A program made the translations under genes and the position numbers. From Emydura subglobosa (Eukaryota > Chordata > Testudines > Chelidae), in assembly GCA_007922225.1 (NCBI GenBank), contig ML680086.1:4828259-4892258 (forward strand): DNA of 64,000 nucleotides, written 5' to 3'. This document shows positions 56,541 through 64,000 of this stretch, one piece after another. Numbering within the stretch: position 1 is the stretch's first letter; each line of letters starts with the position of its first letter. The notes under the pieces are model-generated. The model did no database searches. It was not told the DNA's origin and saw only the letters and a program-made list of their open reading frames with translations.

Positions 56541-57574
56541 CCTGAAGGCCCTGTGGCTGACGGAGGGAGAGAGAGCCTGCTCGGTGCAGATCCAACAAGT
56601 CCTGCTGGGCAGCAGGAAACCTTCTACACAGGTTGTGTATCGGGCTAAGTGGAGATGGTTTACCTCTTCGGCGGAGTCCCCGGGGCATTCTGCCCAGCCT
56701 CTCGCCTCTGCAGGCGATCCTGGAGTACCTGCTCCAGCTAAAGTGCCAGGGTCTGGCACTGACCTTGTTGAAGGTTCACTTGGCGACCATTTCGTCCTTC
56801 CATCAGTCACTAGAGGGGAGATCCCCATTCTCTCATCCCATGTCGGTCAGGTGACTCAAAGGGGTGGAGATGCTGTATCCGCAGGTCTGCGACCCGGGCC
56901 TTCCTGGGATCTCAACCTGGTCCTCTCGAGACTCATGGGGCCCCCCTTTGAACCCATGCTTTCATGGAAGGTAGCCTTCCTGGTGGCCATTACCGCGGAC
57001 AGGAGGGTCTCTGAAATTAGGGCTTTGACCTCAGAGCCCCCTTATACAGTATTCTATAAGGATAAACTGCAGCTGAGGCCGCACCCAACCTTCCTGTCCC
57101 AGGGGAGTTTTCCCAGTTTCATTGTAACCAAGATAATTTTCTCCCTGTGTTTCTCCCAAATCGCATGGTTCGGAGGGGGAGAGGAGATGGCATTCACTGG
57201 ATGTGAGACGAGCCCTGGCCTTCTACATCGAGCGTACAAAGCCACTCCGGAAATCTATACAGCTCTTCGTCGCAGTGGCGGACTGGATGAAAGGATCACC
57301 TGTCTCCACCCAGCGTATCTCCGCATGGATTACATCTTGCATCAAGTGCTACTGTGAGCAGGCGAATGTGTCGCTTCCGGGTGTCATCACAGCGCACTCA
57401 TCCAGAGCTCAGGCCTCCTCTGCGGCCTTCCTGGAGGGAGTGCCCCTGCAAGATATCTGCAAGGCCGCCACCTGGTCATTGGTGCATACCTTCACGTCCC
57501 ACTACACCATTGTTCAGCAGGCGAGAGAGGACGCGGGTTTCGGCAGAGCCAAGTTGAGGGCAAATCACCGGTAA
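56540..57574 (+). pseudogene. DIRS tyrosine recombinase, one frameshift
   Basis: It starts with SRKPSTQVVYRAKWRWF (the N-terminal DNA-binding part), continues in the frame of 56182-57357 through AFLVAITADRRVSEIRAL (first catalytic Arg, RRVSE), then shifts by about 57200 to the frame of 57203-57574. There it reads FVAVADWMKGSPVSTQRISA, VITAHSSRAQASSAAFLEGV (the His-x-x-Arg box), DICKAATW (Trp) and HTFTSHYTIV (the nucleophilic Tyr). All catalytic residues are visible but in two frames. The enzyme would join the circular DIRS cDNA to the genome. This is the best-preserved gene of the element. Confidence 0.9.
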
Positions 57575-57608
57575 CTCCTACCCACCTCTAAGGTATTGCT
57601 TTTTAATC

Positions 57609-57706
57609 ACCTACATTGGAATGGACATGAGCAATCACTCAAAGGAGAAAACAAGGTTACTTACCAGTAACTGTTGTTCTTCGAGATGTGTTCTCATATC
57701 CATTCC
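57609..57706 (+). repeat. DIRS internal complementary region
   Basis: 57609-57649 is the reverse complement of the left outer end 51101-51141 (38 of 41 positions). 57648-57706 is the reverse complement of the right outer end 57884-57943 (58 of 60, one base missing and one substitution). The two halves abut, so an annealed cDNA would bring both element ends together for circularisation. Confidence 0.95.
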
Positions 57707-57737
57707 ACACATACTTGCCGTCCCTGCTGTCGGAGTT

Positions 57738-57944
57738 GGCAGAAAGAAGGGACTGAGGGGCCGTAAGGTCGGCAGTGCCTCATATACTGCAGCATGTGCA
57801 CGGGGCTCTAGGGGGCACCAGAGCCAACCCTACGGGGTCTGCTAAGGGGAAAAAGTTCTGGGAACTGTGCACTCACCTATATTGGAATGGACATGAGCAA
57901 CACATCTCGAAGAACAACAGTTACTGGTAAGTAACCTTGTTTTT
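57738..57944 (+). repeat. DIRS right terminal inverted repeat
   Basis: ggcagaaagaagggactgag, gcctcatatactgcagcatg, gggggcaccagagccaaccc and attggaatggacatgagcaa mirror the left repeat. The outer extension acatctcgaagaacaacag, then ttactggtaagtaacctt, is specific to the right end and to the internal region. Confidence 0.93.
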
Positions 57945-58334
57945 TTCAGGGAGCTTTCCAGCTTTCCTTTTCATAACAGGGTTGTCTAGGACATGTAATA
58001 GAGTATTAGCACTGCAGAAAGCCTCTGTAAGTCGGCAAACTTCTGTTCTACAAAGCATCTGTTCTTTGGTCTTTACAGTAAACTGCTCTCACTGGTTTTT
58101 GTAGTTTAGCTTTCTTGCTCAAACCCAATTAAAGGCCTTCTGCCTTATGTTTATGCAAAGCACTTTCTGTATGTTTGTTGCAGCTTGTTTTTTGCTTGAA
58201 ATCTACAGGAACATTACAAGCTGTAAAAAATAGCAATCCAACACTTTCATGAAATGTTCCTTTTGGGTATTTACTACTCTCTGCTTAGCAGTAGGGTTTG
58301 CCACTTTGCTCCTCCGTACACTTGCTGTCGCCAT
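57945..58334 (-). pseudogene. hAT-like transposase, N-terminal part
   Basis: On the minus strand the ATG at 58334 begins MATASVRRSKVANPTAKQRV, then VNTQKEHFMKVLDCYFLQ. After stops it continues with TVKTKEQMLCRTEVCRLTEA, then FCSANTLLHVLDNP and MKRKAGKLPEK at the DIRS border. Together with CIIPTSGHLRKTYLP on the other side (51100), this follows the order of CGGBP1-like hAT proteins (a KADHPAVRAFL-like region, then SDQLRRAYLP). The ATG has an AGATGG context. Dead by stops. Confidence 0.65.
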
Positions 58335-59158
58335 CTTTTCCTCTCAATCAATTAAACGTCACGCACGTGTTCCTCAAGCTTGACTGCTCAATTACAATAA
58401 ATCTTATTTGCTAAACAACAACCAGGGCCAGCTTTGGGCTGGCTGGGGCCCATGGCAGAAACTAAGGACTGGGACCCCACCTCACCTCCTAGGGCCGAAG
58501 CCCTTACCCTGGCGCCGAATTAGTGGAATTTTGAGGAAGTTGCAGAGGTCTTGTAAAATCACAGAATCTGTGCCCTCTGTGACTGACTCAGCCTTAGTAA
58601 TAAAAATTCTGCAGGCAAAGCCTAGCAGACAATCCTGTGGAGAATGTAAGAGGCAGAGTACTGCCCAGCTGACTCTTCCATAGCTGTACTGGACTTGCAG
58701 TGATGGTAATTGCTGGCTTGCATTGGGTAACAGATAAGACTCTGAGATGCAGAGGAGGAAACTTACCACAGTGGTTTCTCTGACAATGACTGCATTTTAA
58801 TGTTCATCATTTTCAAGTTCACAAAAAGTTTAAACTTAATTTCATTGTGTACAGATTTACTCATAAGAGGGGGTTGTTAGCTCTGTAATTGGCTGCATGA
58901 GTCACTGCTTCCCTTGCCTATTGTGCAAGCACCTGAAAAACAGAAAAAGCCTTTTCTTCCCCTTCTCCCGGTGGACTCCTGTTGTAATTAGGTGTTTCAA
59001 GGATTGATGATCCAACAGATTGAAGGTCCAGATCCATAGTAGACTATAAGACAATAAGGCACCTTTTCTCCCTTCAGCTTTTGATGTTTATCCTGCCATC
59101 TAATTTTCTTGGTGTTTTAGGAAACTGCACCATGCTGCACAAATGCACAGGCCAAGAC
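58335..59158. other. Noncoding, no clear feature
   Basis: cagggccagctttgggctgg near 58432 resembles a hAT-type terminal repeat, but its partner was not found. Open frames at 58408-58683 (+) and 58482-58769 (-) overlap and are unsupported. Confidence 0.45.
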
Positions 59159-59161
59159 TAA

Positions 59162-60213
59162 GGCCTTGTCTACACTAGAAAGTTTTGTTGACAAAAAGTT
59201 TTGCCAGCATAGAGTCACTGCTGTAATTAAATCGCTGTTGTGTGTCTTCACTGTCTCCTTCTGTCAATGGAGTGCATTCACACTATCAGCTCATTTGTCG
59301 ACAAAGTGAACAGTGCACTCTGGGTTGCTATCCTACTGCGCAACTGCACACAGGGTGCTTTGGGAAGGGTTTGCAATGCCTCCTGGGGCAGACACAGCAT
59401 CACATGATGAAAGTTTCTGAATCCCATCATTCCATGGGCATCCTACTAGTGTGACAGCAGCTTTTAAACTGCCATCAGCCAAGCTGACACTGCTGAACAC
59501 AAACACAAGAAGTCCACAGAAGCGGGGAATGGAGGAGAGTGAATGAATGTGTGCGTGTGAGACACATACATGGAGAGAAACAGAGACAGTGTGTGTTGGG
59601 GGATAATGAGTGTGTCTGCATTCATCCTGTCTCTAAGTTCAGATAGCAGCAGCTGGAAGCAACCAACCCCAAGGCAGAAGCTGCTACACAGACAACTCAT
59701 AGCTGGCGTCCCCTGTTCCTCCACCTCTCTCAGCAAAGACAGGTCTGGTACACCTGCCAGGGGGAAGGTGGGAGGAGGCAAGGAGAGGGATACAGCCCCC
59801 ACCTCTCTCCTTGGCTCTGCACAGCACAGCACGGGTTACACCCTTCTCCTGTAGTTTAGGGCAGGCAGGCAAAACTGTTTGCTGTGCTTTGGAGTGAGCT
59901 CTCCATGGTGAGTGAACTTGAAAACTTCCTGGGGCTTTGAAAGGGGAGGGTGGAGGCGGATGACTGCAGAGCAGACGAACTCAAACTGCTTACCACAGTG
60001 GGATAATCGGGAGACTATTTTTGGTGATATAACCTAAGGGCAGTGTCTACACATATGCTTTTTCACAAAAACATTGCTGAAAAAGGCTCTACACCTCTCA
60101 TCTAGGTGTTTTTATTTTGTCAACAAAACAGGTCATTGCAGTGTGTACACCAGGATTGTTTTGTCGACAAAAGGTGACATTTGTCGACAAAACTCTCTAA
60201 TGTAGACCAGGCC
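59162..60213. mobile_element. Harbinger-type long MITE (1052 bp, TAA TSD)
   Basis: The inverted ends, about 35 bases long, start GGCCTTGTCTACACTAG on the left and GGCCTGGTCTACATTAG as the complement of the right. Both continue to a TTTTGTYGACAAAA palindrome. TAA flanks both sides (59159-59161, 60214-60216). The interior includes gcactctgggttgctatcct, typical of the group. Open frames (59464-59854, both strands) have no transposase similarity, so it is non-autonomous. Confidence 0.9.
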
Positions 60214-60239
60214 TAAAACAGAAGTGTTCCCAAAACTGA

Positions 60240-60480
60240 GGGCATGTCTACCTTCCCTCAGAGGTATGATGGCGCACACAGACATAGTTAAACTAATTTT
60301 TATCTAGCTAGTGCGAGTACAAATAGCAGTGAAACTGCAGCAATGCATAAACCTTCCTGGGTCGCTGGGTACTTACTCAAGCCTTCAGCACACACTGAAG
60401 TCTGTGCTGCTGAGACTTCACTTCTATTGTACTTGTGCTAGCTAGATTAAAGCTAGCTCGGGATATCTACAATATGCTCT
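60240..60480. repeat. MITE-like repeat
   Basis: gagggcatgtctaccttccc at the left and the gctagctcgggatatctac block at the right are roughly inverted. The interior ctagctagtgcgagtacaa mirrors ttgtacttgtgctagctag. No target duplication was identified. Confidence 0.55.
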
Positions 60481-62133
60481 GATTGAAGTGTGACTAACGA
60501 GCCTCGTTTTCTAAAGTGTTATGTGCCAACTGAAGTCAAATGATGCTGTGAGCACTCAACACCTCTGGGGGAGACCACCTAAAAGCATGTATTCCAATTT
60601 GCTGCATTTAGCCTGTAAAGCACTTTCACTAAAGCGAGAGTCAAATCATTTCTCACTAAAATCTCACTTTAAGCTTTATTAAACAACTGCACCATAATTT
60701 TAAAAGCGCTTTCAAATTTTATTTTTAGACATGCAGAACAAAACCAACGAGGTAACTGAAGAAGAGGGCGTGCACCTTTACCTAACCGACAGCAAAACTT
60801 GGCCTTGCAGAATCTTTACTACAGACAACGGAACACAGGAAGATCCCAGCTAGAGTAGAAAAAACATCATAAATTGATCCAGTTTTATCTGGAGTCATGG
60901 AGATATGCAGAAACAATTAACTCCACAATGCTATTTGTAGAGGCACTTTTCACAGAGGAGCTGCATTTGAGGCTAAGAGATCTGAGACAATACTAATGAT
61001 CATGTCAGGGCAACCAGACTACACAGAAGACAGACATATACACTATAGCACTTCTCAGCTCAGACAATTATTGCTTAGCTCAGGAGTTTAAGTTTCTGCT
61101 ACAAGTATACAAGTAATTTTAATCTCTTTCAACTAAGCCCTCTACTACAGACATACAGAAAGCACAGCACAAGATTCATATTCTGGAGAACTCCACAAAG
61201 GCTAAGCATATTCCTGCCTAAATTGTACTTGGTTTATGAAAGTCTAAACATTTAATACATTATTCATCCTTCCACACTAAGCAGGGCTTGAGTTTTTAGT
61301 TAATTTCCAACAGTTATGTCCTTATTTTGCTACAGAACAGAAAAAAATATTTAAATTCAGTTTTAATCTAAATTAAATGAAATTTTCTTTTTAAAACTAA
61401 ACCTATTTAAAATTAAATTTGAAGTTACAACAACCTATATTAAAGTCTAAACTTACTATAATCTGTTAAAATCAAATTAAATTAAAAAAAATATTCAAGT
61501 GGTTCATGTTTGCTGCCAAAGATTTAAAGAAAGTCAAACCACTGAATTGGTGGAAGTCACTGGCTAAGCACCTGGAACCAGTTTGTTGAAGTACTAAACC
61601 AGCTTTTATAGTAGCAGCCCCTTCTGCAGGTGTAAAGAGAATACTTTCTTTATTTCAGTTTATTCAACTAGTTTAGTTCAATGACTAATTAATTCAAAAC
61701 TGAGAAACCAATAGGGAGCAGAAAAAACAGGAAAGCTTGTTTTCCTTTTCCAGTCCATGAATAAAAACAAAAGGTATGAAAGGATGAAATTTACTAGTTC
61801 TAAAATCTAGATAGTGACAAGAAACAATCAGTTCAATTCACTAACAGATATTTCATTTGTTTAATAATCAGTTACTTTTAAATACAAATCATGTTCTGAC
61901 AAACTTATTTTACTTATGTATCCAGCATTCTTGTTTGATTTAATAAATTTAAAATACTTTATGTATTTTAACTGAATTGCAATTTCCATACAAATGCACA
62001 AATCACAAGTTGAAAAAAAAATCAATCTCGGAGGAAAAAAATACATTATTCACCATTTCCTAAAGTAGTAAAAAAATAAAAATCAAGAATCTGAATAAAT
62101 ATTTTAAGCTATATAGTTAGCTAATTAAATGTA
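60481..62133. other. AT-rich noncoding, no feature seen
   Basis: No exon or repeat termini recognised. Composition becomes strongly AT-rich from 61300. Confidence 0.5.
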
Positions 62134-62465
62134 CAATAGAACCTCAGCGTTACGACTACCAGCGTTACGAACTGACCAGTCAACCACACACCTCATTTGG
62201 AACCAGAAGTACACAATCAGGCAGCCACAGAGAGAGGGGAAAAAAAAGCAAATAGAATACAATACTATGTTAAACGTAAAGTACTAAAAAAATAAAGGGA
62301 AAGCAGCATTTTTCTTCTGCATAGTAGTGTTTCAAAGCTGTATTAAGTTAATGTTCAGTTGTAAAGATTTGAAAGAACAACTGTAACGTTTTATTCAGAG
62401 TTACAAACATTTCAGAGTTATGAACAACCTCCATTCCCAAGGTGTTCATAACTGAGGTACTACTA
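62134..62465. mobile_element. Tigger/mariner-type MITE (332 bp, TA TSD)
   Basis: Left caatagaacctcagcgttac and right gttcataactgaggtactac are inverted repeats. TA lies on each side (62132-62133 and 62466-62467). The interior gtcaaccacacacctcattt and ggaaccagaagtac is typical of the family in reptiles. Non-coding, depends on a transposase in trans. Confidence 0.82.
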
Positions 62466-62795
62466 TATATAGATAGTGTATCCTCCTGGTTGGTAAAAAG
62501 AAACATCAAGTTTAGCATAATGGCTGTATTTAATTGTAAAACACATTTTAATGGTTAATAACCAATGAGAATCAACCTTTCTTTAGAAAAATAACTGACG
62601 TACAAATGCAAACAAGATTAAAATCGATTATTTAAATCAAGGTTTCCTACTAGCTAATTTAAATTGTTCCAACTGGTTTTACTATAAGCATGTTCCAAAG
62701 ATAACAACCAGTTATTCATTGAATAATCAAGACATACTTAAAATACTATTTACTATAAAAGTTTACATTATGTGCAGAAATGTTTATTTATTGTC
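62466..62795. other. AT-rich noncoding, no feature seen
   Basis: No feature recognised between the two MITEs. Confidence 0.55.
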
Positions 62796-62798
62796 TTA

Positions 62799-63039
62799 GG
62801 CTTTGTCTACACTAGAGACCTTACAGCGGCACAGCTGTACTGCTCTATGTCAAAGAAAGAGAGCTCTCCCATCAACATAATTAAACCACCCTCAATGAGC
62901 AATGGCAACTATGTCGGTGGGAGAGCGTCTCCCACCGACATAGTGCTGTGCACACCAGCGCTTCTGTCAGTAATACTTATGTCACTAAGGGGTGTGTTTA
63001 TTTCGTTTTACTGACAAAAGTGCTAGTGTAGGCATAGCC
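62799..63039. mobile_element. Harbinger-type MITE (241 bp, TTA TSD)
   Basis: Ends GGCTTTGTCTACACTAG and CTAGTGTAGGCATAGCC are inverted repeats. TTA flanks both sides (62796-62798, 63040-63042). The interior has a near-perfect hairpin, ctatgtcggtgggagagcg / tctcccaccgacatag. Confidence 0.93.
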
Positions 63040-63042
63040 TTA

Positions 63043-63739
63043 GTCCCTGGACTGTGCAGTTGGCAATCACAAACAACTTTCAAAAACAAGTCACTATTAC
63101 TGCCAAAAAGGCCATGCAACAAAAGATACACCTACCTTTTATTCAGGAACAGGTCTACAAAAACACACACCCCTCACAACTAATATTCAAATCAATCCTC
63201 CAAACTCCTTATCCCTCCCTTAACAGAGACGACCATGTAATGAAAAATTATTGTAATACATAGGAACAAAGGGGCAGAACTAAAGTTGCATAAGCAGCCT
63301 TAAAATTAGCATTTCCAAACTTTGGAATGGTTGACTTTGCAACTTAAATAACACAACGAACACACACAAAAAACAAACAAAAAAGACACACACACAGCTT
63401 AAGTTTCGTGGGGTTTTAAAATAAAATGCAAAAAATTGCAATGTCCCTCTGCTGTGCTGTAACCCCTCCATATTCCACATAACCCACTTTGTTCTGGGCC
63501 ATTCCAGTGATCTGTCCCACAAAGAGTACAGCTCCCAATGTGTCCTCTCACCCTGTTGTGTGTCCCCCTGGAAGTTCAGCTCTGTGGGATACTACAGTGA
63601 GTCACCGGGGGGCAGGGTACATGCACAAACCATTAGGACCTTCTGTGATGTTGTGCTCTATGAAAATAGCCAGAAAATGGTGATTCTCAATAGCTTATAC
63701 ATCTACCAAACTTTAATTGATTTCCATGTAATCAGCCAT
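63043..63739. other. Noncoding with AC-rich tract
   Basis: A CAAACA/CACACA tract lies at about 63350-63395. No gene recognised. Confidence 0.5.
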
Positions 63740-64000
63740 GGCCAGGTCTACATTAAAACTTTTGTTAGTATAGTAATGTCATTTAGCGGTGCGATTTTTT
63801 ATGACATTTCTATACAAGTAAAAGCCTAAGTGTAGACGTAGTTATACCAGCAAAAGCCATTTTTCTAGAAGGGCTTATTTTATTCAGGGAACCAACATAA
63901 GCTGTATCAGCAAAAAATCCCCTTTTGCAGGTATAAATTGCATCTAAAGAAGAAGGGTTTGCTGGTGTAACTACAGAAGTACACCTTTCTAGAAGAGTAG
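63740..64000. repeat. MITE-like repeat(s), running off the window
   Basis: atggccaggtctacattaaa and gcctaagtgtagacgtagtt look like inverted ends. Beyond them, ttataccagcaaaagcc and the gctgtatcagcaaaa block suggest a second, nested or adjoining MITE. Confidence 0.5.

Larger units (their letters stand above)
51101..57944 (+). mobile_element. DIRS retrotransposon with both termini (5.9 kb + LTR)
   Basis: From left to right: terminal repeat (51101-51290), 5' UTR, gag start (51432) interrupted by a solo LTR, gag, RT, RNase H, tyrosine recombinase (to 57574), internal complementary region (57609-57706) and right terminal repeat (57738-57944). The two terminal repeats are inverted and clearly related. 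The outer 41 bases of the left repeat and the outer 60 bases of the right one are each found in inverted sense, side by side, in the internal region, as the DIRS circularisation model requires. No target duplication is seen, as expected for recombinase integration. All four genes carry frameshifts or deletions, so the element is dead. It splits a minus-strand hAT-like gene. Confidence 0.93.

Noticed and set aside
56182..57357. 391-codon frame as an independent gene
   Set aside because: Its first half is an out-of-frame reading of the DIRS RNase H to recombinase region. Only the SRKPSTQVVYRAKWRWF and RRVSEIRAL parts are genuine recombinase sequence.
1..64000. CRISPR array, operons, phage or bacterial features
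   Set aside because: No regularly spaced short repeats or prokaryotic gene organisation. LINEs, MITEs, LTRs and spliced exons show that the sequence is a vertebrate genome.
1..64000. tRNA or rRNA genes
   Set aside because: Only a tRNA-derived SINE head at 42.36 kb was seen. No intact cloverleaf or rRNA motif was recognised by eye.

Overview
This is a piece of a vertebrate nuclear genome, most probably from a turtle and otherwise from another non-avian reptile. The reasons are: CR1 LINE fragments in several subfamilies, with tails of the ATTCTATGATTCTATG type; several DIRS-like tyrosine-recombinase retrotransposons, which are known in turtles and absent from birds; many Harbinger- and hAT-type MITEs; and two spliced exons of a conserved vertebrate gene. 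No bacterial-style operons, CRISPR arrays, or tRNA or rRNA genes were seen.

Host gene. Two coding exons on the minus strand match the N-terminus of NDRG3. The first coding exon (21,615-21,671) encodes MDELQDVQLTEIKPLLNEK. A 12-codon exon (16,287-16,322) encodes NAAQNFQDFDCQ. Both have proper splice sites. The rest of the gene should lie below coordinate 1. I found no CpG-rich promoter above 21.7 kb that is not part of a transposon. Most of the window is therefore probably NDRG3 intron or 5' flank that has been filled by transposable elements.

Layout. 0-7 kb: noncoding sequence with a palindromic repeat, microsatellites, MITE pieces and a DIRS recombinase remnant. 7.1-9.65 kb: a dead hAT transposon of the ZBED/GTF2IRD2 type with a 7-bp target-site duplication (TSD). 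10.8-11.8 kb: a nearly intact CR1 3' half. 13.76-15.6 kb: a minus-strand, internally deleted DIRS with a Harbinger MITE in it. 16.3-21.7 kb: the NDRG3 exons, a hAT MITE and a probable LTR. 24.1-28.05 kb: a minus-strand DIRS holding a 1.07-kb solo LTR, next to another solo LTR. 29.3-36 kb: an old CR1 broken by at least four later insertions. 36.2-40.2 kb: CR1 ORF1 (esterase) and endonuclease remnants. 41.0-41.9 kb: a second young CR1. 43-49 kb: CR1 tails, a MIR-like SINE and MITE pieces. 49.8-58.3 kb: a hAT-type transposase gene on the minus strand, cut in two by a DIRS element (51,101-57,944) that itself carries a 909-bp solo LTR. 59-64 kb: Harbinger and Tigger-type MITEs.

The three strongest observations are as follows. 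(1) An approximately 3.3-kb insert at 29.65-32.96 kb has lost nearly every G that precedes a purine on the + strand. This is the signature expected of APOBEC-type deamination of minus-strand cDNA. (2) The DIRS at 51.1-57.9 kb keeps its terminal repeats and its internal complementary region in textbook arrangement, while its reverse transcriptase has lost the YxDD active-site segment. (3) The nesting of elements, with readable TSDs, gives a relative insertion history.
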